Assembly: GCF_019423705.1 (NCBI RefSeq)
Contig: NZ_JAHZAX010000001.1
Location: 3,998-67,997, forward strand
Length of the DNA stretch: 64,000 nucleotides
From: Ruminococcus sp.
GTDB lineage: Bacteria; Bacillota; Clostridia; Oscillospirales; Ruminococcaceae
Reading direction: 5' to 3'
The notes under the pieces: generated by a model
Told to the model about the DNA's origin: nothing
The model's database searches: none
What the model saw: the letters and a program-made list of their open reading frames with translations, nothing else
Program-made: the position numbers and the translations under genes
Shown here: piece by piece, positions 25,878-33,032 of the stretch
How positions within the stretch are numbered: the stretch's first letter is position 1
Layout of the letters: the number at the start of each line of letters is the position of its first letter

Positions 25878-25910
25878 ATAAACAAAAGCCGACATTTTAC
25901 TGTCGGCTTT
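25878..25910 (-). terminator. Terminator of glmU
   Basis: AAAGCCGACA pairs with TGTCGGCTTT, a 10-bp stem followed on the minus strand by a TTTTGTTT run, about 45 bases after the glmU stop. Confidence 0.8.
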
Positions 25911-25956
25911 ATTATAGCATATGCTTTTTGATTTGTCAAATGAAAACTGAAAGCCC

Positions 25957-27393
25957 TTACTTCTCCTCAGCCTTGCCGTGGATAGCCTCGAACTTCTCTG
26001 TTCTCGCCTTGAGCTTCTTTTCAGCGTAGCCCTCTTTGATAGTCTCTCTGCCACGCTCGATAGCAAGAGCGTTGTCAGGGATATCCGTTGTGATAGTCGA
26101 GCCTGCCGCCGTGTATGCGCCTTTTCCGACCCTTACAGGTGCAACAAGGTTTGTATTACAGCCGATGAAAGCATTGTCCTCGATAACAGTTCTGAACTTC
26201 TTGTCGCCGTTGTAGTTTACTGTTACAACTCCGCAGCCGAAGTTTACATTTGCGCCGACGTCCGAATCGCCGATGTATGTAAGGTGCGCAACAGCGGTGT
26301 ATTCGCCGATAGTGGAGTTCTTTATCTCAACGAAGTCGCCGATCTTTGCGCCCTTCTTGATATGCGAATTTGGTCTGAGCTGAACGTAAGGTCCGATCTT
26401 TACGTCGTCCTCGATAACGGATTCATAGGCCTGCACGTTGTTGAGATTTACGCCGTTGCCGACAGTTGTGTTCTCTATTATACAATTGTTGCCGATCTCG
26501 CAGTTTTCGCCGATAGTGGTGTTGCCTCTGAGAATAACGCCGCTGTGTATCCTTGTGCCAATGCCGATCTTGACATTGTTTCCGATAGAAACGCCGTCTG
26601 TGCAGCAAAATTCAATGCCCTCGTCAAGCCATTTGCCGATTATCTCATACCTTGCGATATCGTTCAGCGCCAGCAGACCACGTCTGTCATTTGCGCCAAG
26701 GGCAACGTGCGGATTTGCAGAAATGAAAGCGTCAGCCTTTTTGCCCTTTGCGATAAGAAGCTCGATACAGTCGGTGAGATAATACTCGCCCTGAGCATTG
26801 TTCGGCTTGATATCGAAAAGAACTTCCAGCAGGTCGGCGGTCTTGAACCAATAGCAGCCCGAATTTATCTCTGTGATAGCAAGCTGCATTGGTGTGCAAT
26901 CCTTGTGCTCGACAATGCCCGAAATGCCCTCTTCCGTTCTGATAATTCTGCCATATCCCGTAGGATTTTCAACTCTTGAAGTAACGACAGTTACGCCGCA
27001 GTCCTTTTCTGTATGAAGTTCCAGCGCACCCTTGATAGTTTCAGCGTCGATAAATGGAGCGTCGCCGTAGAGGATAAGCGTATTGCCCTCGGCGTGAGCC
27101 TTGAGGAACTCGACTGCCTGCATAACGGCGTGGCCTGTTCCAAGTCTTTCCTCCTGCATAACAGTTGAAATGTTGGCTTTGGACTTTCTTGCGCTGAGGT
27201 AATCCTCGATCTGCTGACCCTCATAGCCTTTTACGACGCATATCTCGCCAAGCTCCGCATTTTCGCAGGCTGTCAGCACCCACTCCAGCATAGGCTCGCC
27301 AATGACTTTGCAAAGGGCTTTCGGCATATTTGTTTTCATACGCTTTCCCTGCCCTCCGGCGAGAATTATAACATTATTAGTAGTATTATCCAT
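25957..27393 (-). CDS. glmU: Bifunctional N-acetylglucosamine-1-phosphate uridyltransferase / glucosamine-1-phosphate acetyltransferase
   Basis: The 478-residue enzyme makes UDP-N-acetylglucosamine, the precursor of peptidoglycan. The N-terminal nucleotidyltransferase domain starts VIILAGGQGKRMKTNMPKAL (a variant of LAAGKGTRM) and has ILYGDAPFID. The C-terminal left-handed beta helix shows many hexapeptide repeats (IGNNVKIGIGTRI, IGPYVQLRPNSHI) and the acetyltransferase site around TAVAHLTYIGDSDVG. I start it at ATG 27393, with GGAAGGAAA eight bases upstream; an in-frame ATG 51 bases earlier lacks this. It stands alone between its promoter and terminator. Confidence 0.96.
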   Translation of the reverse strand: MDNTTNNVIILAGGQGKRMKTNMPKALCKVIGEPMLEWVLTACENAELGEICVVKGYEGQQIEDYLSARKSKANISTVMQEERLGTGHAVMQAVEFLKAHAEGNTLILYGDAPFIDAETIKGALELHTEKDCGVTVVTSRVENPTGYGRIIRTEEGISGIVEHKDCTPMQLAITEINSGCYWFKTADLLEVLFDIKPNNAQGEYYLTDCIELLIAKGKKADAFISANPHVALGANDRRGLLALNDIARYEIIGKWLDEGIEFCCTDGVSIGNNVKIGIGTRIHSGVILRGNTTIGENCEIGNNCIIENTTVGNGVNLNNVQAYESVIEDDVKIGPYVQLRPNSHIKKGAKIGDFVEIKNSTIGEYTAVAHLTYIGDSDVGANVNFGCGVVTVNYNGDKKFRTVIEDNAFIGCNTNLVAPVRVGKGAYTAAGSTITTDIPDNALAIERGRETIKEGYAEKKLKARTEKFEAIHGKAEEK

Positions 27394-27478
27394 AACTAAA
27401 ATTTCCTTCCCGGGTATGACCCGACATAATTCAAAAGGCAACATTGTGACCGATACTGCCCTTATATTTTGTATTTAT

Positions 27479-27507
27479 ATTATAATACTAATACCTAAAA
27501 AAGTCAA
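27479..27507 (-). promoter_or_regulatory. Predicted promoter of glmU
   Basis: TTGACT (27507-27502), a 17-base spacer and TATAAT (27484-27479) lie on the minus strand about 85 bases before the glmU ATG. Confidence 0.75.
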
Positions 27508-27514
27508 TCTTTTT

Positions 27515-27592
27515 AATTCGCACACTCTGTACTTCGGGCGACGTTCGTTTGTAGCCCGAGGACTGGACAGGCTGTAAACCGTACACAGCATT
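27515..27592. repeat. Second copy of the TACTTCGGG / TAGCCCGA repeat
   Basis: CTGTACTTCGGG, TTTGTAGCCCGAGGACTGG, ACAGGCTGTAAACCG and ATTAAACA repeat the order and spacing seen at 15393-15475. ACTCTGTACTTC at the left and GTACAGAGTGCG at the right form a further inverted pair. Confidence 0.8.
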
Positions 27593-27649
27593 AAACAGTA
27601 CAGAGTGCGGTTGGTGCGGTTCATAAACATTGTTATTAAACCTGTCAAA

Positions 27650-27703
27650 TGTAGGGGAAAATTGTTGTTCGGCTATGCTCACAACAACTTATCGTTCGCC
27701 CGT
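27650..27703 (-). repeat. Long-form dispersed repeat, inverted orientation
   Basis: GTAGGGGAAAATTGTTGTTCGG, then GCTCACAACAACTT, then GTTCGCCCGTT. The outer GGGCGA stem is partly lost here (GGGGAAAA), as in the copies at 29519 and 44278. Confidence 0.85.
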
Positions 27704-27740
27704 TCTTTTTTCACGATCTCAAAGGTGGGTTATTAGCGAT

Positions 27741-28238
27741 TTACGCTTTGACATTCTTTTGATAATTAATAAACTGGGCTTCAAGCTCTTCTTCGCTTTC
27801 GCCGATATATTTCAGGCATTCTTTTTTTCTGATGAAGTCCTCAGGTTCGCCCGAAATGGCTGATTGCTGTTTTTCCTTGAAATACTTCATTTTATACACG
27901 AAAGCCGGGGAAACGCCAAGTTCTTCGGCCTTTGCGGCGGCTTTTGCGCAGTCTGCCACCATAAGCTCCATACTATATGGCGGAACGCTTTCACAGCGCT
28001 TTTTCAGCTTTTCGGCGACCTCGTCGTCCTGTATGTATATAACACGCTCCTCGGTATGCAGCATTCGCATAGCGGGGTTATAATCGCAGACCTTTGCGAA
28101 CTTTATCTCGTCCGCTGTCAGACCTATCCAAGACAAGCAGACATACATTCCCGCCTGCTTATCGGCTTCAAAGAGCTTTTCTACATCGGTGCTGATATCC
28201 GAAAATGAATAAAAATACAAATTATCTCCGCTTTTCAT
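27741..28238 (-). CDS. Unknown soluble protein coupled to an AraC regulator
   Basis: This 165-residue, acidic and largely helical protein has no signal peptide or transmembrane segment, and I do not recognise a family. It contains a mixed segment with MLHTEERVIYIQDDEVAEKL and a Lys/Glu-rich C-terminal half. AAGGAGCG lies eight bases before the ATG. It starts 14 bases after the stop of the AraC-family gene on the same strand, so the two are probably co-transcribed and may act together. Confidence 0.75.
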   Translation of the reverse strand: MKSGDNLYFYSFSDISTDVEKLFEADKQAGMYVCLSWIGLTADEIKFAKVCDYNPAMRMLHTEERVIYIQDDEVAEKLKKRCESVPPYSMELMVADCAKAAAKAEELGVSPAFVYKMKYFKEKQQSAISGEPEDFIRKKECLKYIGESEEELEAQFINYQKNVKA

Positions 28239-28252
28239 AACATCTGCGCTCC

Positions 28253-29071
28253 TTATATCTTGATCTTTCTATACTCAGCAGGAGACATATTCTCGTGCTT
28301 TTTGAACACAACATAAAAATATGAACTATCGCTGAAACCTGTTTCTGAGGCAATTTCCGCAACTGTTTTGCTTGAATATGTCAGAAGCTCTTTAGCGTGG
28401 CTGACACGGACGGAATTGAGATATTCCATAGGTCTTATTTGGAAATTCTTTTTAAACAGTCTGCAAAGGTGCTGTTCTGACACCCCTGCCACGGCTGCCA
28501 TATCGGCGAGCTTAATAGGCTTGCTATAATTTTCCTCCGTGAATTTCATAACGTTAGCGACGGCGTCGGAATTTACACGGCTTATATACGGAAATCTGCT
28601 GTCGGCGAGCTTTCTATACTCAAGTATCATATCGTAAAGCTGGGCAGAGGCATAATAATTGCCGTACATTTTATCGCTCTTGATAGTATAATAGGCGTTA
28701 TCCATAAGCTTGTGCATTCTTTCTGCGCCGCAGCCCAAGAAAAAATTGAACCTATTGAGATCCCATTGTTTGAGCAGATCAAGGGCTTGTTTGCCGTCAA
28801 AGCAGACCCAATCGAGATACCAAGAATGTGTGAGAGCTTTATACTCGTGTGGGCAATAAGGCGGCAGGTAGAAAATGCTGTCGGGGACTATCTTGATAGT
28901 TTTGCCCTCGACTGTTATTTCGCCCTCGCCGTCAACGCAGACGAAAAGCTGAGGATACTCATAGCCCTTGGGGCGCTTTACAGGGAACTGCCAACATTCC
29001 ACGCCAATTCCCACGATATAGAACGGCAGCGTTTTTTCCGTGCCGATAACAGGATACAACTGTTTTTGCAT
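28253..29071 (-). CDS. AraC-family transcription regulator with cupin sensor domain
   Basis: The 272-residue protein has an N-terminal cupin-like sugar-sensing domain (about 1-150, with ITVEGKTIKIVPDSIFYLPP) and a C-terminal double helix-turn-helix (about 170-272: IKLADMAAVAGVSEQHLCRLFKK and TVAEIASETGFSDSSYFYVVFKK). Such regulators usually activate carbohydrate genes. It lies downstream of the GH130 phosphorylase gene and is a candidate regulator of it or of the sugar importer. It has its own consensus promoter, with a structured-RNA candidate just upstream. Confidence 0.93.
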   Translation of the reverse strand: MQKQLYPVIGTEKTLPFYIVGIGVECWQFPVKRPKGYEYPQLFVCVDGEGEITVEGKTIKIVPDSIFYLPPYCPHEYKALTHSWYLDWVCFDGKQALDLLKQWDLNRFNFFLGCGAERMHKLMDNAYYTIKSDKMYGNYYASAQLYDMILEYRKLADSRFPYISRVNSDAVANVMKFTEENYSKPIKLADMAAVAGVSEQHLCRLFKKNFQIRPMEYLNSVRVSHAKELLTYSSKTVAEIASETGFSDSSYFYVVFKKHENMSPAEYRKIKI

Positions 29072-29121
29072 TGTAAGCAGTCTCCCTTTCTATTGATTTT
29101 TCATTCATATTATACATTATC

Positions 29122-29150
29122 ATTATATCAGCCGTATCTTATGTTGTCAA
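29122..29150 (-). promoter_or_regulatory. Consensus promoter of the AraC-family gene
   Basis: A perfect TTGACA (29150-29145), a 17-base spacer and a perfect TATAAT (29127-29122) lie about 50 bases before the ATG. Confidence 0.85.
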
Positions 29151-29158
29151 TACTTTTA

Positions 29159-29178
29159 GGGCGACCTGCGGTCGCCCT
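29159..29178. repeat. Minimal GGGCGACC palindromic repeat
   Basis: GGGCGACCTGCGGTCGCCC is an 8-bp stem with a TGC loop. It is the clean version of the sequence that has expanded at 1-77, and may terminate the candidate RNA on its right. Confidence 0.85.
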
Positions 29179-29194
29179 CCCCGTCATTATTCTA

Positions 29195-29395
29195 TTTTCA
29201 AGTTGCTGGGCGGAGATTACGTCGTAAAGCTGCACTTTAAAATTGTGCGCACACGCAAGTTTGCGGTTTCATCTCAACATTTGGGTGCAAGTTCTCTGAT
29301 GCGCCAGCCGACTCTTCACCTCGGAGCCATCACCGCTCGTCTAAGAAGTTTCCCTTTCACACAAATGTCTTTCTACTTATCCCATAAAAGGGGCG
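29195..29395 (-). ncRNA. Candidate structured non-coding RNA, unidentified
   Basis: About 200 bases with no credible coding frame but many complementary segments. ACATTTG (29277-29283) pairs with CAAATGT (29362-29368). TGATG (29297-29301) pairs with CATCA (29328-29332) around CCGA/TCGG (29308-29311, 29321-29324). GCGGT (29263-29267) pairs with ACCGC (29332-29336) in a crossing, pseudoknot-like way. GCAC/GTGC (29232-29235, 29245-29248) and the palindrome TGTGCGCACA (29244-29253) add more. The minus strand is purine-rich with GAAA-type loops, so I favour that strand. The size recalls the raiA RNA class, but I cannot confirm a match. A -35-like TTGACA is at 29438-29433 without a good -10. Confidence 0.4.
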
Positions 29396-29400
29396 AAAAG

Positions 29401-29417
29401 TTGCATAAAAAATGCAA
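29401..29417. repeat. Small inverted repeat
   Basis: TTGCAT AAAAA ATGCAA is a perfect 6-bp dyad just upstream of the candidate RNA, after a TTGACA on the minus strand. It could be an operator or a weak terminator. Confidence 0.4.
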
Positions 29418-29518
29418 CAATTGCTCAAATGTTGTCAAATTAAAATATTTTTCATTTGTTTGCACAAATCGGAACTCGCAATATTATCGAGATTGCACAA
29501 ACATTTATGACCAATATA

Positions 29519-29571
29519 TGTAGAGGAAAATTGTTGTTCGGCAAGGCTCACAACAATTTGTGGTCGCCCGT
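29519..29571 (-). repeat. Long-form dispersed repeat, inverted orientation
   Basis: GTAGAGGAAAATTGTTGTTCGG, then GGCTCACAACAATTTG, then GTCGCCCGTTT. Confidence 0.85.
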
Positions 29572-29593
29572 TTGGTTCGCACTTCGTGCATAG

Positions 29594-29630
29594 AAAAAAG
29601 AGTGCCATTGCGGAAAGCAACAGCACTCTT
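29594..29630 (-). terminator. Terminator of the GH130 gene
   Basis: AAGAGTGC pairs with GCACTCTT around an inner TTGC/GCAA stem, and on the minus strand TTTTTTCT follows. It lies about 40 bases after the GH130 stop. Confidence 0.85.
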
Positions 29631-29667
29631 GAAAATACGCTATTTTATTCTATTAGATTTTATTCTA

Positions 29668-30666
29668 TTAGATAGAAGAATGGCTCTTTACATAGTCAAC
29701 AACTGCGTCAACTGTTGTGTATGCAAGACCTACGCAAGTGTCTGCGCAGCCATAGTAGATCGCAATTCTGCCTGTGTCAGCGTCGCAAAGTGTTGCGCAA
29801 GGGAATGTTACGTTCTGAACGTCGCCTACGCACTCATAGATCTCTCTTGGGTTGATGAGGTATTCGCCGCATCTGTACTTAACTTTCCAAGGCTGATCCT
29901 TATCAAGGATACAAGCGGAGAAGCTGTATACAAAGCCGTTGCAAGACTCAAGAACACCGTGGTAGAAGCAGAGCCAGCCCTCGTCTGTCTCGATAGGAAT
30001 TGGACCTGCACCGATCTTCTTGGACTCCCAGCCCTTGAGAGGTCCCATAACGTGTCTGTGCTCGCCCCAGTACTTCATATCTGGTGACTGTGAAATGTAC
30101 ATATCACCGAATGGTGTGTGGCCTGAGTCAGAAGGTCTTGAGAACATTACATACTTACCGTCGATCTTTCTTGGGAAGAGGACGCCGTTTCTGTTGAATG
30201 GGAGGAATGCGTTCTCGCACTGATAGAATGTCTTGAAGTCATATGTATATCCAACGCCGATCGTTGGCTTCCAGCCGTAAGCGTTGCACCAAGTTACCCA
30301 ATATCTGTCCTCGATGAAGCATACTCTTGGGTCATAACCGTAACCCCACTGGTTAACTTCTTCAGTAGACTTGTCAGCCTGCTCGAAAAGAATTTTTGTT
30401 GGGTTGATGTTCCAATGGATACCGTCCTCAGAGAAACCAGCGTGGAGCGCCATATTTCTCTCCTTATCGTCAACACGGAATACACCTGCAAACTTGCCCT
30501 CGAAAGGAACTACTGCGCTGTTGAAGATAGAGTTAGATGTTGGAAGAAGATTTCTTGGAATGATAGGGTTTCTGTTATCTCTCCAGATCACTTCGTTGCA
30601 ATCAGCTGGCTTGTCCTGCCAAGGCATATTTGGGATAGCCTGTCCGTTAATTACTTTAACGCTCAT
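29668..30666 (-). CDS. GH130 glycoside phosphorylase, probably beta-1,4-mannooligosaccharide phosphorylase
   Basis: The 332-residue five-bladed beta-propeller enzyme breaks beta-mannosidic bonds with phosphate, releasing mannose 1-phosphate. The catalytic Asp region reads GYDPRVCFIEDRYWVTW (about 110-127). Other family marks are FSRPSDSGHTPFGD and KIGAGPIPIETDEGWL. The length fits the GH130_2 subgroup (mannooligosaccharide phosphorylase, as RaMP2 of Ruminococcus albus) better than the longer mannosylglucose phosphorylases. No mannobiose epimerase is nearby. The gene has its own promoter with LacI/CcpA-like operators and is probably induced by mannan-derived sugars imported by the nearby ABC system (inference). 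Confidence 0.9.
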   Translation of the reverse strand: MSVKVINGQAIPNMPWQDKPADCNEVIWRDNRNPIIPRNLLPTSNSIFNSAVVPFEGKFAGVFRVDDKERNMALHAGFSEDGIHWNINPTKILFEQADKSTEEVNQWGYGYDPRVCFIEDRYWVTWCNAYGWKPTIGVGYTYDFKTFYQCENAFLPFNRNGVLFPRKIDGKYVMFSRPSDSGHTPFGDMYISQSPDMKYWGEHRHVMGPLKGWESKKIGAGPIPIETDEGWLCFYHGVLESCNGFVYSFSACILDKDQPWKVKYRCGEYLINPREIYECVGDVQNVTFPCATLCDADTGRIAIYYGCADTCVGLAYTTVDAVVDYVKSHSSI

Positions 30667-30802
30667 TGTTAAAATCCACCTTTCATAATATAAAAATAAA
30701 TTACTTTTTATTTCTCCCCCGAATATATTTGCGGAAACCTCTGCCGCTTAAATTCAAGGCGATAGCACGGCTGACCGTTTTCGGTAAAATGCCGCTGTTA
30801 TT

Positions 30803-30831
30803 ATTAAACCATACTTTACGAAAAATTTCAA
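30803..30831 (-). promoter_or_regulatory. Predicted promoter of the GH130 gene
   Basis: TTGAAA (30831-30826), a 17-base spacer and TTTAAT (30808-30803) lie on the minus strand about 135 bases before the ATG. Confidence 0.7.
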
Positions 30832-30845
30832 GCCCCTTTTTTTAT

Positions 30846-30881
30846 TGAAAACGTTTAAAAATTGAATGTAAACGTATACTC
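30846..30881. promoter_or_regulatory. Tandem LacI/CcpA-type operators upstream of the GH130 promoter
   Basis: TGAAAACGTTTAAA (30846-30859) matches the catabolite-responsive element consensus TGWAANCGNTNWCA at all but one position. TGTAAACGTATACT (30868-30881) is a second, weaker match. Both lie 15-50 bases upstream of the -35 box, a position more usual for activation than for blocking. Confidence 0.65.
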
Positions 30882-31007
30882 ACAAAATTTAACCTTTTGT
30901 TAACATTTCTTTTGGTTTCAAATTTTTATATGGGGCTAAAATAGCTTTGTGGAAAATTTGCTGTTCATTGGCGATCGTTATTTAAATTACACGGACATCG
31001 GGGGTAA

Positions 31008-31032
31008 ACGGGCGAACAATGTTCGCCCCTAC
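31008..31032 (+). repeat. Short-form dispersed palindromic repeat
   Basis: ACGGGCGAACAATGTTCGCCCCTACA-type copy in the divergent gap between GH130 and the aminotransferase. Confidence 0.9.
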
Positions 31033-31220
31033 AATTCGCACAAATACATTTTATGCCAGCTTGATGTACTATATTATATAGTAATAAAGAAATGTCAGAA
31101 AAGTTTGTGTCGACGGGCGGCGAAATTGAATGTAAATTATAAATGTTGCCCATATTGTATATATAAAGCTGCGCTGGTTCGTGCAAATCTCTGATTTTTT
31201 GCAAGAAGAGCAAAAAGCAC

Positions 31221-31249
31221 TTGCAAAATCATCGCAAAAGGTATACAAT
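31221..31249 (+). promoter_or_regulatory. Predicted promoter of the aminotransferase gene
   Basis: TTGCAA (31221-31226), a 17-base spacer and TACAAT (31244-31249). Transcription would start near 31256, at the edge of the structured leader. Confidence 0.65.
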
Positions 31250-31257
31250 AAAGATAA

Positions 31258-31320
31258 GATATTACGCCCGATGATCTGTGGGAGATCAAGGGGGCGGCTT
31301 TTTGCCGTTTGGACGTAATT
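31258..31320 (+). ncRNA. Candidate structured 5' leader RNA (three-way junction)
   Basis: ATTACG (31261-31266) pairs with CGTAAT (31314-31319) and closes two hairpins: GATCT/AGATC (31273-31277, 31283-31287, loop GTGGG) and CGGC/GCCG (31295-31298, 31304-31307, loop TTTTT). The predicted transcription start lies at its 5' edge and the aminotransferase ATG is 50 bases downstream. The compact junction is like a small riboswitch aptamer, but it matches no class I know. Confidence 0.5.
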
Positions 31321-31369
31321 TGCGAAATTTTTATAATTTATATAATTTATTTGTGGAGGAAGCATTGAT

Positions 31370-32647
31370 ATGAAACTTACTGAAATGTCTGCGGAAGAGC
31401 TTGCAAAATTCAAAGATCAGGTGCAGGACGAATATGACAAGTTCAAGGCACAAAACCTTTCCCTTAATATGGCGAGAGGAAAGCCTTCTGCTGAGCAGCT
31501 CGACCTTACTGAGGGTCTGCTGACGGCTGTCAAGAGCGGCGAGGACTGTTTCGCTGAGGACGGCACGGATTGCAGGAATTACGGCGGTCTTGACGGTCTG
31601 CCGGAGGCTAAGGCGCTTTTCGCTCCTATGCTTGGCGTTGACGCTGACGAACTTATCATCTGCGGAAATTCCAGCCTTAATATTATGTACGATACTATCG
31701 CAAAGTTTATGCTTTTCGGCACGGGCGACGGTGAGAAGCCTTGGAAGGACGTAAAGGTAAAGTGGCTTTGTCCTGTTCCGGGTTATGACAGGCATTTCCT
31801 TATTACAGAGAAAATGGGCTTTGAGATGATAAACATTCCAATGGACAAGGACGGCCCTGATATGGATATGATCGAGAAACTGGTGGCTGAGGACGACACG
31901 ATCAAGGGCATTTGGTGCGTTCCAATGTATGCTAACCCAACTGGCACGACTTACTCTGACGAGACTGTAAAGCGCCTTGCTGCGATGAAAACAAAGGCTA
32001 AGGACTTCAAGATATTCTGGGACAACGCTTACTGCGTCCATCATCTTTCCGATACGCCTGACACTCTGCTGAACATTCTTGACGAATGCGAGAGCGCTGG
32101 CAATCCGAACAGAGTTTATATGTTTGCTTCCACATCAAAGGTTACATTCCCAGGTGCAGGCGTTGCGATGATGGCTTCATCTGTTGACAACATTAAGTAC
32201 ATCAAGTCGATGATGACAGTTCAGACTATCGGTCACGACAAGATCAATCAGCTTCGTCACGTTAAGTTCTTCGGCAGCTACGAGAACCTTGTTGAGCATA
32301 TGAAGAAGCACCGTGCGGTTATCGAGCCAAGATTCAAGGTAGTTCTCGATACTCTTGACAAGGAGATCGCTCCGCTGGGCATTGGTCATTGGGAGAAGCC
32401 TAACGGCGGTTACTTCATCAGTTTTGACGCTATGGAAGGCTGCGCAAAGAGGATCTGTCAGCTTTGCAAGGAGGCAGGTGTTGTGCTCACAGGCGCAGGC
32501 GCTACGTTCCCATATGGCAAAGACCCTAAGGATTCCAACATAAGGATCGCTCCGACATATCCGCCTATCCACGAGCTTGAGCTTGCGGCTGAGCTTTTTG
32601 CTATCGCTGTTAAGCTTGCAAGCGCTGAGAAGCTTTTGGCTAAGTAA
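31370..32647 (+). CDS. Class I pyridoxal-phosphate aminotransferase (aspartate aminotransferase-like)
   Basis: This 425-residue enzyme has the fold-type I pattern. LICGNSSLNIMYDTIAK lies near the start of the large domain. PMYANPTGTTYSDE contains the conserved Asn, FWDNAYCVHHL the Asp/Tyr pair, and ASTSKVTFPGAGVAM (about residues 244-258) the Lys that binds PLP. The sequence resembles the subgroup of larger bacterial aspartate aminotransferases rather than AspB. GGAGG precedes the ATG. It is monocistronic, with a structured leader and a strong terminator, and reads opposite to its neighbours. Confidence 0.9.
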   Translation: MKLTEMSAEELAKFKDQVQDEYDKFKAQNLSLNMARGKPSAEQLDLTEGLLTAVKSGEDCFAEDGTDCRNYGGLDGLPEAKALFAPMLGVDADELIICGNSSLNIMYDTIAKFMLFGTGDGEKPWKDVKVKWLCPVPGYDRHFLITEKMGFEMINIPMDKDGPDMDMIEKLVAEDDTIKGIWCVPMYANPTGTTYSDETVKRLAAMKTKAKDFKIFWDNAYCVHHLSDTPDTLLNILDECESAGNPNRVYMFASTSKVTFPGAGVAMMASSVDNIKYIKSMMTVQTIGHDKINQLRHVKFFGSYENLVEHMKKHRAVIEPRFKVVLDTLDKEIAPLGIGHWEKPNGGYFISFDAMEGCAKRICQLCKEAGVVLTGAGATFPYGKDPKDSNIRIAPTYPPIHELELAAELFAIAVKLASAEKLLAK

Positions 32648-32681
32648 ATCGCTGACGTTCAGGTAAAATACATTGTAGATC

Positions 32682-32738
32682 AACGGGCGAACGCAAATTG
32701 TTATGAGCTTAGTCGAATAACAATTTTTTGCCCCTACA
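32682..32738 (+). repeat. Long-form dispersed palindromic repeat
   Basis: It starts ACGGGCGAACGCA, contains AATTGTTATGAGCTTAG and GAATAACAATT, and ends TTTTGCCCCTACA. Confidence 0.9.
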
Positions 32739-32747
32739 TATTATTAT

Positions 32748-32773
32748 GTAGGGGACGGCGTCCTCGACGTCCC
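32748..32773. repeat. GGGACGTCGAGGACGCC-type palindromic repeat
   Basis: GTAGGGGACGGCGTCCTCGACGTCCC lies ten bases after the previous repeat. It shares the GTAGGGG edge with the main family but has a different core. One half of it (CCTCGACGTCCCGTT) is fused to a long-form repeat at 44278-44334. Confidence 0.75.
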
Positions 32774-32846
32774 ACTTATTTCAGCTTTTTCTATAAGCCG
32801 AATTGTCTTTCGCAAATATGCCAAAATAATTTTTGAATATACAACG

Positions 32847-32886
32847 ACCGCCGCTCCGTTATGATACGGGGCGGCGGTTTGTTTTG
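32847..32886 (+). terminator. Terminator of the aminotransferase gene
   Basis: ACCGCCGCTCCGT pairs with ACGGGGCGGCGGT around TATGAT, followed by TTGTTTTG. Confidence 0.75.
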
Positions 32887-32905
32887 TGCAGACTGCGTTT
32901 TATCT

Positions 32906-32957
32906 TGGCATAGCAAAAGCGGTACGCACCGAAAAGTGCATACCACCTTGCTATGGT
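32906..32957 (-). terminator. Hairpin after the sugar ABC operon
   Basis: The element has outer arms TAGCAA/TTGCTA and inner arms GGTACGCAC/GTGCATACC (one mismatch) around CGAAAA. It lies about 80 bases after the permease stop on the minus strand. No long uridine run follows, so it may be an end-stabilising hairpin. Confidence 0.5.
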
Positions 32958-33032
32958 AAGGAAATTATTAAAATAAGAAAAAAGCTTATTTTTGTTTGTT
33001 ATACTGTTCTCTATCGTCCTAAGTCGCTTCCA

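Noticed and set aside
29195..29395. Identification of the structured region as a known riboswitch (lysine, SAM, cobalamin, T-box) or as an IscB-type guide RNA
   Set aside because: None of the conserved core sequences of those classes is present, and no nuclease gene is nearby.
29203..29523. An open frame of 106 codons on the plus strand across the structured-RNA candidate
   Set aside because: It has no ribosome binding site, overlaps paired segments on the other strand and has no recognisable domain. A non-coding RNA explains the region better.
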